DNA from: an uncultured Roseburia sp.
GTDB taxonomy: Bacteria > Bacillota > Clostridia > Lachnospirales > Lachnospiraceae
NCBI GenBank assembly: GCA_946002055.1
Contig: CAMFYL010000001.1
Span: 62,001-126,000 of the forward strand
Direction of reading: 5' to 3'
Length of the DNA stretch: 64,000 nucleotides
Below are positions 52,639 through 61,939 of this stretch, in pieces; positions within the stretch are counted from its first letter, which is position 1; every line of letters starts with the position of its first letter. Below the pieces are notes generated by a model. It saw only the letters and a program-made list of their open reading frames with translations, was not told the DNA's origin and ran no database searches. The position numbers were made by a program, and so were the translations under genes.

Positions 52639-53505
52639 ATGGTCTGGAAATTGGTGTCAACCATAAAGGAGTATTTGGATAAATGTAAGAGAGATAATAT
52701 CGGAGCTTTTGCAGCACAGGCTGCGTTTTTTATGATTATGTCTGCTATTCCGTTTACCATGGTATTTACATCTTTGTTGCAGTATACACCTATTTCGGAA
52801 GAATACGTGATGACATTGATGTATGATGCTATGCCGGGCTATATTCAGCCATTTATGAGAATGGTATTGAGTGAGGTGTACTCCCGGTCCATAGGGATTA
52901 TTTCACTGTCGGCGGTTGTTGCCCTTTGGGCAGCGGGGAAAGCATTGCAGTATATGGCTTCCGGTTTTAATGTTGTAAACGATATCAATGAGACGAGAAG
53001 TTTTTTTGTGGTTCGTTTTTGGTCTATCGTTTATACACTGGTTTTGATTTTTGCCATTATTATTGTGCTTGGCCTGATGGTGTTTAACGAACATATTAAG
53101 GTACTTCTCAGCAATGCATTGGGTACAACGGGGGTCGTGATTTCTCTGGTGAGTGTGCGACCACTGATACGAGGCGTTTTGGTATTTGCTATCTTAACGG
53201 CGTTGTTTGTGTGGTTTTTTACTGTGCTTCCAAACAAAAAGGTCGGCGTGCTTGCCCAGATACCGGGAGCTGTGATCTGTGCTGCTATTTGGTATGTATT
53301 TTCCATTTTATTGGCATTGTATGTAAGGATTTTTGACAGCTTTTCCATTTATGGCAGTATGTCCACACTGGTTCTCTTGATGTTCTGGCTGTATTCTTGT
53401 ATGTATATTATGTTTATGTGTGCAGAAGCCAATGTGATGTTTCAGAAATTTTTCAAGTCATATTTGGAAAAGAAAAAAGAAAAACTCCTGGCCAAAAAAT
53501 CTTGA
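52639..53505 (+). CDS. YihY/virulence factor BrkB family membrane protein
   Basis: Six-helix inner-membrane protein of the YihY family. Its role is unsettled; it was once mislabelled ribonuclease BN. The family start DNIGAFAAQAAFFMIMSAIP, the GIISLSAVVALWAAGKALQYM segment (part: SLSAVVALWAAGKALQYM), and SIYGSMSTLVLLMFWLYSCM with the conserved YGS are seen in 288 residues. It ends in a lysine-rich tail. TAAGGAGAAAATA is the ribosome site. It follows spoIID by 59 bases and may share its transcript. The promoter of the pheS T-box leader overlaps its stop codon. Confidence 0.93.
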   Translation: MVWKLVSTIKEYLDKCKRDNIGAFAAQAAFFMIMSAIPFTMVFTSLLQYTPISEEYVMTLMYDAMPGYIQPFMRMVLSEVYSRSIGIISLSAVVALWAAGKALQYMASGFNVVNDINETRSFFVVRFWSIVYTLVLIFAIIIVLGLMVFNEHIKVLLSNALGTTGVVISLVSVRPLIRGVLVFAILTALFVWFFTVLPNKKVGVLAQIPGAVICAAIWYVFSILLALYVRIFDSFSIYGSMSTLVLLMFWLYSCMYIMFMCAEANVMFQKFFKSYLEKKKEKLLAKKS

Positions 53506-53530
53506 GTTTTTCTATGTGCTGTGCTAGAAT
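53502..53530 (+). promoter_or_regulatory. Promoter of the pheST T-box leader
   Basis: TTGAGT (53502-53507), 17 bp, TAGAAT (53525-53530), overlapping the yihY stop. Confidence 0.65.
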
Positions 53531-53535
53531 GGCAA

Positions 53536-53773
53536 ATGTTAAAGGCTATGAATGCGTATAGTAGCAGATTATACTATCTACAGAGAGAGACAATCGCTGG
53601 CTGTAAGTTGTCTTAGGGTTAGGTAATGTGTGAATTTCCCGCAGGAGCTGTGCGATTGAAGAAAAGTAGGTTGTACCGTTTAGTGCGCGTTAAGCATATG
53701 AGTGTCAGAGTAATCTGGAATCAGGGTGGTAACGCGGAGTAACTTCGTCCCTTTATGGGATGGAGTTTTTTTG
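53536..53773 (+). promoter_or_regulatory. T-box riboswitch (Phe) controlling pheST
   Basis: Leader RNA that reads uncharged tRNA-Phe. Stem I landmarks are AGTA (near 53561), CAGAGAG (53581) and GGCTGTAAG. The specifier is proposed as TTC at 53636-53638 in GAATTTCCC, matching Phe. The T-box sequence AGGGTGGTAACGCGG (53723-53737) has one change from the usual GGTACCGCGG. It is followed by the terminator AACTTCGTCCC/GGGATGGAGTT with a T-run (53741-53773). Pairing of TGGT with the tRNA ACCA end would favour the antiterminator. Confidence 0.92.
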
Positions 53774-53805
53774 TTATCACGAGAACCAAGATAAGGAGAT
53801 AGAAA

Positions 53806-54825
53806 ATGAGAGACAAATTGCAAGAAATCACAAAAAAAGCAATGGAACAGATTGAAGCTGCTCAGGAAATGACAGCCCTCAATGATGTTCGTGTGGCAAT
53901 CCTTGGTAAAAAGGGTGAGCTTACTGCAGTGCTAAAGTCTATGAAGGACGTTAAGCCTGAGGAGCGTCCTATGGTGGGACAGCTTGTCAATGAAGCTAGA
54001 AATGCCATTGAAGAAAAGTTAAACGAGGCTAAGACAAAGCTTGAGGAAGCTGATATGAAGATGAGACTTAAGTCAGAAGTAATCGATGTCACACTTCCGG
54101 CCAAGAAAGCTAAGATTGGTCACAGCCATCCAAATGTAAGTGTATTGGAAGAGGTAGAGAATATCTTTATTGGTATGGGCTATGAAGTGGTAGAAGGTCC
54201 GGAGGTTGAGTATGACTATTACAACTTTGAAGCCTTAAATATTCCTGAGAATCATCCGGCAAAGGATGAACAGGATACCTTCTATATTAACAAGAACATT
54301 TTGCTTCGTACACAGACCTCGCCGGTTCAGGTTCGCGTGATGGAAAAAGGCAAGCTTCCAATACGTATGATTGCGCCGGGACGTGTATTCCGCTCGGATG
54401 AGGTGGATGCAACACACTCACCATCCTTCCATCAGATTGAGGGTATGGTAATTGATAAGAATATTACTTTTGCAGACTTAAAGGGAACTCTTCAGGAGTT
54501 TGTGAAGCAGTTATTTGGACCGGAGACGAAGGTGAAGTTTCGTCCTCACCATTTCCCATTTACAGAGCCAAGTGCTGAGGTGGATGTTTCCTGCTTTAAG
54601 TGTGGCGGCAAAGGCTGTCGCTTCTGTAAGGGCGAAGGCTGGATTGAGATCTTAGGCTGTGGTATGGTGCATCCTAAGGTTCTGAAAATGAGAGGTATTG
54701 ATCCGGATGAGTATCAGGGATTTGCCTTCGGCGTTGGCCTGGAGCGTATTGCTCTGCTGAAATACGAAATCGACGACATGAGACTGTTATATGAAAATGA
54801 TGACCGTTTCTTGAAGCAGTTTTAG
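53806..54825 (+). CDS. pheS: Phenylalanine-tRNA ligase alpha subunit
   Basis: Catalytic subunit of the (alpha-beta)2 class II enzyme. The 339 residues start with a coiled coil of about 80 residues that binds tRNA-Phe. Motif 2 appears as MIAPGRVFRSDEVDATHSPS followed by FHQIEGMVID, and motif 3 as GFAFGVGLERIALLKYEI. A zinc-binding-like patch CFKCGGKGCRFCKGEGW is normal for this subunit. Phe substrate residues appear to be in FTEPSAEVDV. AAGGAGATAGAAA is the ribosome site. Regulation is by the T-box leader. pheT follows by 20 bases. Confidence 0.98.
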   Translation: MRDKLQEITKKAMEQIEAAQEMTALNDVRVAILGKKGELTAVLKSMKDVKPEERPMVGQLVNEARNAIEEKLNEAKTKLEEADMKMRLKSEVIDVTLPAKKAKIGHSHPNVSVLEEVENIFIGMGYEVVEGPEVEYDYYNFEALNIPENHPAKDEQDTFYINKNILLRTQTSPVQVRVMEKGKLPIRMIAPGRVFRSDEVDATHSPSFHQIEGMVIDKNITFADLKGTLQEFVKQLFGPETKVKFRPHHFPFTEPSAEVDVSCFKCGGKGCRFCKGEGWIEILGCGMVHPKVLKMRGIDPDEYQGFAFGVGLERIALLKYEIDDMRLLYENDDRFLKQF

Positions 54826-54845
54826 TTGGTAGGAGGAAGAAATAG

Positions 54846-57263
54846 ATGAAAACATCATTAAAGTGGATAAAAGATTTGGTGCCGGAGTTGGATGTGACAC
54901 CACAGGAATTTATGGATGCTATGACACTGTCCGGCTCTAAGGTTGAATTCTACGAGTGTATGGACGCAGACCTGGATAAGATTGTGGTAGGTCAGATTAA
55001 AGAAATTGCTCCTCATCCGGACGCAGATAAGCTTGTGGTTTGTCAGGTGGATATCGGCGGTGAGGTTACACAGATTGTTACCGGCGCTAAGAACGTATTT
55101 GAAGGGGCAAAGATTCCGGTTGTACTTGACGGCGGTCGAGTGGCTGGTGGTCATGACGGCAGCAAGACTCCCGGTGGCATCAAGATTAAGAAGGGCAAAC
55201 TTCGCGGCGTGGAGTCCAATGGCATGATGTGCTCCATCGAGGAGTTGGGTTCTACCCATGATATGTTCCCGGAGGCGCCTGTGGATGGCATTTACATTTT
55301 CCCGGAGGATACACAGGTGGGTGCCAATGCTGTTGAAGTGTTGGGACTTGATGACACCGTATTTGAGTATGAAATCACCTCTAACCGTGTAGATTGTTTT
55401 GCGGTTTTGGGACTTGCAAGAGAAGCAGCTGCAACCTTTGAAAAAGAGTTCGTTCCTCCTGTTGTAACAAAGACAGGAAATGATGAAGATGTAAACGATT
55501 ACATCAAGGTTTCTGTAGAGGCTACAGACTTGTGTCCTAGATACACAGCCAGAGTGGTGAAAAACATTAAGATTGCTCCATCTCCGGAATGGATGCAGAG
55601 ACGTCTTCGCGCACAGGGAATTCGTCCAATCAACAACTTGGTAGATATTACAAACTATGTAATGGAAGAGTATGGTCAGCCAATGCATGCCTATGATCTT
55701 GATACCATTGAAGGTAAAGAGATTGTAGTAAGACGTGGTAAGGCAGATGAGACCTTTGTGACATTAGATGGACAGGAGCGCAAGGTGGATGAAAGCGTTC
55801 TCATGATTTGCGACGGAAAGAAGGCAGTGGGACTTGCCGGCATTATGGGTGGTGAAAACTCCATGATTACGGACAATGTTACCACTGTGCTCTTTGAGGC
55901 TGCGTGCTTTGATGGTACAAACATCAGACTGTCCTCTAAGAAGGTGGGACTTCGTACGGATGCATCCGGTAAATTTGAAAAGGGCCTGGATCCTAACAAT
56001 GCAATGGAAGCAATGAATCGTGCATGTCAGCTGATTGTAGAGCTGGGCTGTGGTGAAGTGGTAGGTGGTGCTATCGATATTTACCCGGAGAAAAAGGAAG
56101 GAAGAAGACTTCCCTTTGAGCCGGAGAAATACAACCATATGCTTGGAACGGATATTCCAAAGGAAGATATGCTTACTTACTTTGCACGTCTTGATCTGGG
56201 ATATGATAAGGAAACCAATGAGATTGTGATTCCTTCATGGAGACAGGATTTGGAAAGCTATGCTGACTTGGCAGAAGAGGTTGCCAGATTCTTTGGATAC
56301 GATAAGATTCCTACATCCCTTCCTTGTGGCGAGTCAACCACAGGATGCCTTTCTTACAAATTGAAAATAGAAAAGATTGCAAGAACAGTTGCTCAGTTCT
56401 GCGGATTTTCACAGGGGATGACATACTCCTTCGAGAGTCCAAAGGTGTTTGATAAGCTGCTTTTGGATGAGAATGACCCACTTCGTCAGGCAGTGGTAAT
56501 TTCCAATCCCCTCGGAGAAGATTTCAGTATTATGAGAACACTGCCCCTAGATGGTATGCTGACATCTTTGGCAACAAATGCAAACCGTCGTAACAAGAAT
56601 GTACGTCTGTTTGAGATGGGTAACATTTATCTGCCAAAGCAGGTGCCTGTAACAGAACTTCCGGAAGAAAGAATGCAGCTCACTATGGGTATGTATGGTG
56701 AAGGTGATTTCTTCACTATGAAGGGAACCATCGAAGAGATTCTTTCTCAGGTGGGAATGGACCACAAGGTTTCTTATGATCCTAACGCAGGCAAGAACTT
56801 CTTGCACCCGGGCCGTCAGGCAAATGTAGTATACGACGGTGTTGTCATTGGTTACTTAGGTGAGGTTCATCCAAGAGTTACTGCAAATTATGATATGAAA
56901 GAGCGCGTATTTATCGGCGTTTTGGATATGCCTGAAATCGTTGAGAGAGCTACCTTTGATAAGAAGTATGAGGGCGTTGCCAAGTTCCCTGCCGCAACAA
57001 GAGATATCAGTATGGTTGTGCCAAGAGATGTATTGGTAGGACAGATTGAGGAGGTCTTCGATACAAAGGGAGGCGCTTACCTTGAGTCTTATGAATTGTT
57101 TGATATCTATGAAGGCAATCAGATTACGGGTGGATTTAAGTCGGTGGCTTATTCTCTTACCTTCCGTGCCAAGGATAAGAACTTGGAAGAGGATGATATT
57201 ACCACAGCTATGAATCGCATCTTAAAGGCTTTGGATCAGATGGGAATTCAACTTAGAAAGTAA
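54846..57263 (+). CDS. pheT: Phenylalanine-tRNA ligase beta subunit
   Basis: Beta subunit with tRNA recognition and editing roles. In its 805 residues are an N-terminal EMAP/tRNA-binding domain (about 40-150, [20 protein letters not shown]), the B3/B4 editing domain ([20 protein letters not shown] and [10 protein letters not shown]), B5, the inactive class II-like core ([13 protein letters not shown]) and a C-terminal anticodon-binding ferredoxin fold ([13 protein letters not shown], then [17 protein letters not shown]). Complete and normal in length. It sits in the T-box controlled operon with pheS; queA follows by 8 bases and is likely co-transcribed. Confidence 0.98.
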   Translation: MKTSLKWIKDLVPELDVTPQEFMDAMTLSGSKVEFYECMDADLDKIVVGQIKEIAPHPDADKLVVCQVDIGGEVTQIVTGAKNVFEGAKIPVVLDGGRVAGGHDGSKTPGGIKIKKGKLRGVESNGMMCSIEELGSTHDMFPEAPVDGIYIFPEDTQVGANAVEVLGLDDTVFEYEITSNRVDCFAVLGLAREAAATFEKEFVPPVVTKTGNDEDVNDYIKVSVEATDLCPRYTARVVKNIKIAPSPEWMQRRLRAQGIRPINNLVDITNYVMEEYGQPMHAYDLDTIEGKEIVVRRGKADETFVTLDGQERKVDESVLMICDGKKAVGLAGIMGGENSMITDNVTTVLFEAACFDGTNIRLSSKKVGLRTDASGKFEKGLDPNNAMEAMNRACQLIVELGCGEVVGGAIDIYPEKKEGRRLPFEPEKYNHMLGTDIPKEDMLTYFARLDLGYDKETNEIVIPSWRQDLESYADLAEEVARFFGYDKIPTSLPCGESTTGCLSYKLKIEKIARTVAQFCGFSQGMTYSFESPKVFDKLLLDENDPLRQAVVISNPLGEDFSIMRTLPLDGMLTSLATNANRRNKNVRLFEMGNIYLPKQVPVTELPEERMQLTMGMYGEGDFFTMKGTIEEILSQVGMDHKVSYDPNAGKNFLHPGRQANVVYDGVVIGYLGEVHPRVTANYDMKERVFIGVLDMPEIVERATFDKKYEGVAKFPAATRDISMVVPRDVLVGQIEEVFDTKGGAYLESYELFDIYEGNQITGGFKSVAYSLTFRAKDKNLEEDDITTAMNRILKALDQMGIQLRK

Positions 57264-57271
57264 GAGATACT

Positions 57272-58312
57272 ATGGACAAGAAAGATTTTTATTATGATTT
57301 ACCGGAGGAACTGATTGCTCAGGATCCTCTGGAAAAAAGATCAAATTCAAAAATGATGGTCCTTGATAAAAAAAGTGGCGATGTAACTCATCGCCATTTT
57401 TACGATATTAAGGAGTATTTGCACCCGGGAGATTGTCTGGTCATCAACAATACAAAGGTGATACCGGCCAGACTTTTAGGAGAGCGGGAAGGAACCGGTG
57501 CCAAGGTAGAATTGCTTCTTTTGAAGCGCAAAACAGACGATGTTTGGGAAACCTTGGTAAAACCCGGAAAAAAAGCAAGGATAGGAACGAAACTTTCTTT
57601 TGGAAATGGCTTGCTAAAAGCGGAAGTCATTGATATTGTAGAAGAGGGAAATCGCCTGGTTCAGTTCAGCTATGATGGCATATTTGAGGAGATATTAGAT
57701 GAGTTAGGGCAGATGCCATTGCCTCCTTATATCACCCATCAATTGCAGGATAAGAATCGATATCAGACCGTGTATGCTAAGTATGATGGATCTGCAGCAG
57801 CTCCAACAGCGGGGTTGCATTTTACAGAAGAACTCTTGCAGGAGATTCGAGATATGGGAGTGTCCATTGCAGAAGTGACCCTTCACGTAGGACTGGGAAC
57901 CTTTCGGCCTGTGAAGGTGGATAATGTATTAGAACACCATATGCATTCTGAATTTTTTCAAATTACTCAGGAGGCAGCAGATATCATCAATGAGACAAAG
58001 CGAAATGGTCATCGAGTAATTTCCGTGGGTACAACCAGTACCAGAACATTGGAGTCGGCAGCAGAGGAAGACGGTACATTGCAGGAAAAGAGTGGATGGA
58101 CAGATATCTTTATTTATCCCGGCTATAAATTCCGTGTGATTGACGGTTTGATTACCAATTTTCATTTGCCGGAGTCCACATTGGTGATGCTTGTCAGTGC
58201 ATTGGCTGGACGGGAACATGTTTTGGCGGCTTACGAAGAGGCGGTGAAGGAGAAATATCGTTTCTTTAGTTTCGGGGATGCTATGTTGATAGCAGATGTT
58301 AATGAGTCGTAG
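57272..58312 (+). CDS. queA: S-adenosylmethionine:tRNA ribosyltransferase-isomerase QueA
   Basis: Transfers and isomerises the ribosyl group of SAM onto preQ1 in tRNA to give epoxyqueuosine. The 346-residue protein begins with [20 protein letters not shown] and has [50 protein letters not shown] and [19 protein letters not shown], all QueA hallmarks. Its product is the substrate of QueH, encoded at 18624. The TAAGAGATACT before the start is a weak ribosome site, consistent with coupling to pheT. Its usual neighbours ruvB and tgt are absent. Confidence 0.97.
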   Translation: MDKKDFYYDLPEELIAQDPLEKRSNSKMMVLDKKSGDVTHRHFYDIKEYLHPGDCLVINNTKVIPARLLGEREGTGAKVELLLLKRKTDDVWETLVKPGKKARIGTKLSFGNGLLKAEVIDIVEEGNRLVQFSYDGIFEEILDELGQMPLPPYITHQLQDKNRYQTVYAKYDGSAAAPTAGLHFTEELLQEIRDMGVSIAEVTLHVGLGTFRPVKVDNVLEHHMHSEFFQITQEAADIINETKRNGHRVISVGTTSTRTLESAAEEDGTLQEKSGWTDIFIYPGYKFRVIDGLITNFHLPESTLVMLVSALAGREHVLAAYEEAVKEKYRFFSFGDAMLIADVNES

Positions 58313-58330
58313 TATAAGGAGAAGGGTTCT

Positions 58331-58405
58331 ATGGATGAAAAGAGAAGAACCGATGTGGATCAATTAAAAATTCAGATTTATGAAATGGTTTCTGAACAGG
58401 CATAA
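58331..58405 (+). CDS. Possible 24-residue micropeptide, Spo0E-like first helix
   Basis: ATG at 58331 with AAGGAG about 10 bases upstream opens a short frame, MDEKRRTDVDQLKIQIYEMV plus four residues. The heptad VDQLKIQIYEMVSEQ resembles the first helix of Spo0E-type aspartyl-phosphate phosphatases (typically IExLRxxMYELxxE), but the second helix with SQELD is missing. It may be a small protein, a truncated Spo0E relative, or chance. The sigma-G-like -35 of the next gene overlaps its stop. Confidence 0.35.
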   Translation: MDEKRRTDVDQLKIQIYEMVSEQA

Positions 58406-58429
58406 ATCTAAAATATGCTGTGCATACTA
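58400..58429 (+). promoter_or_regulatory. Sigma-G-like promoter of the DUF1540 gene
   Basis: GCATA (58400-58404), 18 bp, CATACTA (58423-58429): a full match to the forespore consensus GHATR-N17/18-CATNHTA, 33 bases before the start. Confidence 0.65.
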
Positions 58430-58462
58430 TGTGTGTCATCAAAATGAAAGGAGCATATAGAT

Positions 58463-58771
58463 ATGACACAGTTAGATTGTAAGGCGACAGAATGTCGTTA
58501 TAATTCAGAGAAGATGTGCTGTAGAGCAGGTATCACAGTAGAGGGTAAGGACGCAAAGAAGTGCGAGGAAACATACTGTGGTAACTATGAGATTGGCAAA
58601 GATGGTTGCGGATGTAACTCGGCCGGTGAGCCGGATGGTGTGACAGAAATCACCTGTGATGCTGTTAATTGCCGCTATAATGTAAGTGGAAAGTGTGATG
58701 CGGGAAGCATTGACATTGCCAACAGTGTTGGCACCGGACAAACAAAATGTGCCAGCTTTTCTATGAGATAG
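58463..58771 (+). CDS. DUF1540 protein with two cysteine-rich repeats
   Basis: Two copies of DUF1540 make up the 102 residues: LDCKATECRYNSEKMCCRAG with ITVEGKDAKKCEETYCGNY, then ITCDAVNCRYNVSGKCDAGS with IDIANSVGTGQTKCASF. Each repeat has the C-x5-C-x-Y-N-x5-C pattern and a closing Thr/Tyr-x-C. A metal-binding role is likely. DUF1540 genes are linked to spores in several Clostridia, and the sigma-G-like promoter here supports forespore expression. GAAAGGAGCATATAG gives a strong ribosome site. A terminator follows. Function is unknown. Confidence 0.92.
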   Translation: MTQLDCKATECRYNSEKMCCRAGITVEGKDAKKCEETYCGNYEIGKDGCGCNSAGEPDGVTEITCDAVNCRYNVSGKCDAGSIDIANSVGTGQTKCASFSMR

Positions 58772-58792
58772 TTTTCTTTGAGATGACAACAG

Positions 58793-58819
58793 GGCCTGCC
58801 TGATGGGCAGGCCGTTTTA
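58793..58819 (+). terminator. Terminator after the DUF1540 gene
   Basis: GGCCTGCC pairs with GGCAGGCC over TGATG, then GTTTTATTT. Confidence 0.85.
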
Positions 58820-58833
58820 TTTGGAGTAAAGAT

Positions 58834-59694
58834 ATGAATACTGATATTAATTTTCCTAATTTACATATATATTTGGAACACGTGGGAAAATCCGTCAATA
58901 TTTTCGGATTTGAGATTGCATACTATGGAATCATAATCGCCGTAGGTATGCTATTGGCGGTTGCGCTGATTATGTACTTGGCCAAGAAGTCAGGAATTAA
59001 CGAAGATTTTTGCATGGATGTGTGTATATACGGCATCCTGTTTGGCGTGATTGGAGCCCGGATTTATTATGTGGTTTTTGCATGGGATATTTATAAGGAT
59101 AATCTGCTTGGGATTTTTAATCTTCGTGAGGGTGGACTTGCCATATATGGTGGTGTGCTTGCCGGTATGGTGAGTTGTATTGTACTTTGCAAAAAGAAAG
59201 GTGTATTCTTTTACAGGCTCGCTGATTGTGTTGTGCCCGGTGTCTTGGTGGGGCAGATTGTAGGGCGCTGGGGAAACTTCTTTAACCGAGAGGTTTTTGG
59301 GCAGTATACAGATAGTCTTTTTGCTATGGAGCTTCCCATCAATGCCATCCGTTCTATGGAGGATGTAACCCGGGAAATGCTTGATCATGCCAGAGTGGTG
59401 GACGGTGTCACCTATATTCAGGTACATCCAACCTTTCTATATGAGTCACTTTGGAATTTGGGGATATTGATTTTTCTGCTTCTATATTTTGGGCGGAAGA
59501 AGTTTGATGGCGAATTGTTTTGCTACTATATGTTTTTCTATGGGGTGGGGCGTTTTGTCATTGAAGGTGTTCGTACCGATCAGTTGAAATTATGGAATAC
59601 AGGTATTCCTGTTTCTCAGGCACTTGCTGTAGTGCTTATGGTGGTATCAGCAGGAATTTACCTTTGGTTAATGAAGAGCAATAAAAAGAAATAA
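58834..59694 (+). CDS. lgt: Prolipoprotein diacylglyceryl transferase
   Basis: Adds diacylglycerol to the lipobox cysteine of prolipoproteins; an integral membrane enzyme. The Lgt signature GRWGNFFNREVFGQYTD is present, as are GIIIAVGMLLA, GGLAIYGGVLAGMVSCIVL (with the catalytic His replaced by the usual Tyr-Gly context of this branch) and HPTFLYESLWNLGILIFLL. Seven membrane segments fit the 286 residues. TTTGGAGTAAAGAT precedes the start. It lies between the DUF1540 gene and the mraZ cluster and ends in a terminator at 59715. Confidence 0.95.
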   Translation: MNTDINFPNLHIYLEHVGKSVNIFGFEIAYYGIIIAVGMLLAVALIMYLAKKSGINEDFCMDVCIYGILFGVIGARIYYVVFAWDIYKDNLLGIFNLREGGLAIYGGVLAGMVSCIVLCKKKGVFFYRLADCVVPGVLVGQIVGRWGNFFNREVFGQYTDSLFAMELPINAIRSMEDVTREMLDHARVVDGVTYIQVHPTFLYESLWNLGILIFLLLYFGRKKFDGELFCYYMFFYGVGRFVIEGVRTDQLKLWNTGIPVSQALAVVLMVVSAGIYLWLMKSNKKK

Positions 59695-59714
59695 CGATAT
59701 GTGGGTAGAAAGTG

Positions 59715-59747
59715 GAGTCCAATCTTTTATGGTTGGACTCTTTTTTA
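59715..59747 (+). terminator. lgt terminator
   Basis: GAGTCCAATC pairs with GGTTGGACTC (one wobble), then TTTTTT. Confidence 0.85.
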
Positions 59748-59753
59748 TGTATA

Positions 59754-59787
59754 TTTGCACAAATCATAAAGAAATATTTTGTGCAAA
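59754..59787. repeat. Inverted repeat upstream of mraZ
   Basis: TTTGCACAAA and TTTGTGCAAA form a perfect 10-bp inverted repeat with a 14-base spacer in the 345-base gap before mraZ. Confidence 0.55.
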
Positions 59788-59803
59788 AAAATTTTTAAAA
59801 ATA

Positions 59804-59881
59804 CAAAACCACAATTTATAGTGTGTGAAACTGCAAAACCACAACACCTTGTATTGGGATAGCCCTCCACCGCCCTCCACC
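59804..59881 (-). promoter_or_regulatory. Inverted GTGG repeats upstream of mraZ
   Basis: CAAAACCACAA occurs twice (59804, 59834) and GCCCTCCACC twice in tandem (59862, 59872). Read on the minus strand all four contain GTGG, the core of the MraZ box; the last two keep its exact 10-bp period. Confidence 0.4.
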
Positions 59882-59925
59882 AGCCTGAAACCCTTGATAT
59901 ATAAGGATTTCAGGCTTGATTTTTA
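59882..59925 (+). terminator. Hairpin with T-run in the mraZ upstream region
   Basis: AGCCTGAAA pairs with TTTCAGGCT, with CCTT/AAGG inside, then TGATTTTT. It would isolate mraZ from upstream transcription. Confidence 0.65.
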
Positions 59926-59944
59926 CCCGTTTTTACCCTAAAAT
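59916..59944 (+). promoter_or_regulatory. mraZ operon promoter
   Basis: TTGATT (59916-59921), 17 bp, TAAAAT (59939-59944), directly after the hairpin and just before the GTGG boxes. Confidence 0.65.
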
Positions 59945-59954
59945 GTAGTTAAAA

Positions 59955-59990
59955 GTGGAGCGAAGTGGTATCCGGTGTCACAAAGTGGTG
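59955..59990 (+). promoter_or_regulatory. MraZ box
   Basis: GTGGAG, GTGGTA, GTGTCA and GTGGTG start at 59955, 59965, 59975 and 59985, an exact 10-bp period. This is the known MraZ operator layout, just downstream of the -10, consistent with autorepression of the division cluster. Confidence 0.82.
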
Positions 59991-60039
59991 GATAAGTTGA
60001 TAACTTTGTGGATAAAACAAGGAAGGGGGAGCAGCCATT

Positions 60040-60471
60040 ATGTTCATGGGTGAATATAGTCATAGTGTTGACGCAAAAGGCCGTCTGATTGTGCCTGCAA
60101 AGTTCCGTGAACAGCTGGGGGAGCAATTTGTTGTCACCAAAGGTGTAGATGGCTGCCTCTACGTATATTCCAACGAAGAGTGGAATCGTATCGAAGAGAA
60201 ATTTCGTGAAGTGAATTTGACCACCAAGGATGCCCGCAAGTTTATGCGTTTCTTCTTTGCAGGTGCAGCTACCTGTGAAGTGGACAAGCAGGGGCGCATC
60301 TTAATTCCTTCTGTCTTGCGAGAGTTTGCAGGACTGGAAAAAGATGTTGTCCTTGTGGGTGTCTTATCTAAGATTGAGATTTGGGACAAGCAAAGTTATG
60401 AAGATGCCAGCACTTATGACGATATGGATGAGATTGTAGAACATATGGCAGAACTTGGACTTAGCATTTAG
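60040..60471 (+). CDS. mraZ: Transcriptional regulator MraZ
   Basis: DNA-binding protein with two AbrB/SpoVT-like beta-hairpin domains that assembles into a ring and represses the division and cell-wall operon. The repeats are [20 protein letters not shown] and [20 protein letters not shown], each with the conserved D-x-K/Q-G-R-(I/L)-x-(I/V)-P core. 143 residues is standard. GGAAGGGGGAGCAGCC is the ribosome site. Its box lies upstream at 59955. rsmH follows by 8 bases, the universal order. Confidence 0.97.
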   Translation: MFMGEYSHSVDAKGRLIVPAKFREQLGEQFVVTKGVDGCLYVYSNEEWNRIEEKFREVNLTTKDARKFMRFFFAGAATCEVDKQGRILIPSVLREFAGLEKDVVLVGVLSKIEIWDKQSYEDASTYDDMDEIVEHMAELGLSI

Positions 60472-60479
60472 GAGCAAGA

Positions 60480-61421
60480 ATGGAATTTAATCATTATTCG
60501 GTTCTCTTACATGAGACCATTGATGAACTAAACATCAAGCCGGACGGCATTTACGTAGATGGCACCACCGGGGGTGGTGGTCATTCCTACGAGATCGCCA
60601 GCAAACTGAAGGATGGCAGACTGATATGCTTCGATCAGGACAAGGATGCGCTGGCTGCAGCGTCTGTGAGGCTAGAAGTCTTTGGGGATAAGATTACGTA
60701 TGTTCACAGCAATTATGAGTCCATGGTATCAGAACTAAAAAAGCTTGGTATTTCATCCGTAGACGGTATTGTACTTGACCTTGGAGTTTCATCCTTTCAG
60801 TTAGATACGCCGGAGAGAGGTTTCTCTTATATGGTGGAAGATGCGCCACTGGATATGCGAATGAATCAGGAAAGTCACAGGACTGCTGCTGATATTGTAA
60901 ATGGCTATTCCGAGGCCGAGTTGTTTCGGATTATCAAGGAATATGGAGAAGACCGATTCGCCAAAAATATTGCCAAAAACATTTGCAAGGCGAGAGAGGA
61001 AGCACCCCTTGAGACAGCCGGTCAATTAAACCGCGTTATCGAAGCTTCTATTCCAAAGAGATTACAAGTGACGGGAGGTCATCCGGCTAAGAGAACTTAT
61101 CAGGCAATTCGCATTGAATTGAATCGGGAGCTGGAAGTGTTAGAAGAGAACTTAAATGATTTTATTTCTCTGTTAAATGACCGGGGAAGGATTTGTATTA
61201 TTACCTTCCATTCATTGGAAGATAGGATTGTAAAGAACAATTTTAAGAGGAATCAGGAGCCTTGCACATGCCCGAAGGATTTTCCGGTATGTGTCTGTGG
61301 ACAAGTGTCAAAGGGTAAGGTTATTACAAGAAAGCCAATCTTACCAAGTGATGAAGAACTAGAAGAGAATTCAAGATCCAGAAGCGCAAAGCTTCGAGTG
61401 TTTGAGAGAAAGATAGTATAG
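60480..61421 (+). CDS. rsmH: 16S rRNA (cytosine-1402-N4)-methyltransferase RsmH
   Basis: Methylates N4 of C1402 in the ribosomal P site. The 313 residues start [15 protein letters not shown] with the SAM-binding [19 protein letters not shown], then [40 protein letters not shown]-like text ([18 protein letters not shown]) and [13 protein letters not shown]. All are MraW/RsmH hallmarks. AGGAGCAAG precedes the start. It lies second in the dcw cluster, between mraZ and the FtsL-like gene. Confidence 0.97.
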   Translation: MEFNHYSVLLHETIDELNIKPDGIYVDGTTGGGGHSYEIASKLKDGRLICFDQDKDALAAASVRLEVFGDKITYVHSNYESMVSELKKLGISSVDGIVLDLGVSSFQLDTPERGFSYMVEDAPLDMRMNQESHRTAADIVNGYSEAELFRIIKEYGEDRFAKNIAKNICKAREEAPLETAGQLNRVIEASIPKRLQVTGGHPAKRTYQAIRIELNRELEVLEENLNDFISLLNDRGRICIITFHSLEDRIVKNNFKRNQEPCTCPKDFPVCVCGQVSKGKVITRKPILPSDEELEENSRSRSAKLRVFERKIV

Positions 61422-61456
61422 AAATCGGCTCAGGGAGGGGCAGAAAGGAATGCACT

Positions 61457-61924
61457 ATGGCAGAGGTTAGAACTTTTTATTTCACAGAAGGAAATACCGT
61501 TCGTCAGGTTGAACAACCATTACCGGACAGAAGAGAAATTGAGAGAGAGCGCAGAGAGGAACAGTTAAGAAGACGTAAGAGAGCCCAGAGAAGACATGCA
61601 GCAATGATGCGTCGCAAGAGACTTTATGCAATGTATACGGTTGGTGTTATTGCATCTGCATGTGCATTGTTTGTGGGATATGTAAACCTTACCAATAGCA
61701 TCACCACACATATGGATAACGTGTCAAAATTAGAGTCACAGGTAACGGAGTTAAAGGCTTTAAACAGCGCAACACAGAGCAGAATCGACACATCCACGAA
61801 CTTGGGTGACATCAAAGCAACTGCTATGAATGAATATGGTATGGTCTATGCAAATGCAGACCAAATAGTGTATTATAATATGGAGAACAATGACTATATG
61901 AGTCAGTATCATAAGATTCCATAA
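61457..61924 (+). CDS. FtsL/DivIC-like septum formation protein
   Basis: Divisome protein by position (rsmH-ftsL-PBP) and architecture, although primary similarity is low, as usual for FtsL. The 155 residues have a long, strongly basic cytoplasmic part (RREIERERREEQLRRRKRAQ), one membrane segment near residues 54-76 (LYAMYTVGVIASACALFVGYV) and an outside coiled coil (MDNVSKLESQVTELKALNSA) followed by GDIKATAMNEYGMVYANADQ, which resembles the FtsL end A..x.GM. The basic head is longer than in Bacillus FtsL. GGAATGCACT is a weak ribosome site; AGGGAGGGGCAGAAAGGA lies just before. Confidence 0.82.
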   Translation: MAEVRTFYFTEGNTVRQVEQPLPDRREIERERREEQLRRRKRAQRRHAAMMRRKRLYAMYTVGVIASACALFVGYVNLTNSITTHMDNVSKLESQVTELKALNSATQSRIDTSTNLGDIKATAMNEYGMVYANADQIVYYNMENNDYMSQYHKIP

Positions 61925-61939
61925 TGGCAGGTGTTATTT

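Noticed and set aside
54858-55688. 276-residue minus-strand ORF
   Set aside because: Antisense to pheT; composition typical of a complementary-strand shadow.
59804-59881. Short direct repeats upstream of mraZ as a CRISPR array or origin iterons
   Set aside because: Units of 10-11 bp without regular unique spacers, no cas genes, no dnaA or DnaA-box cluster.
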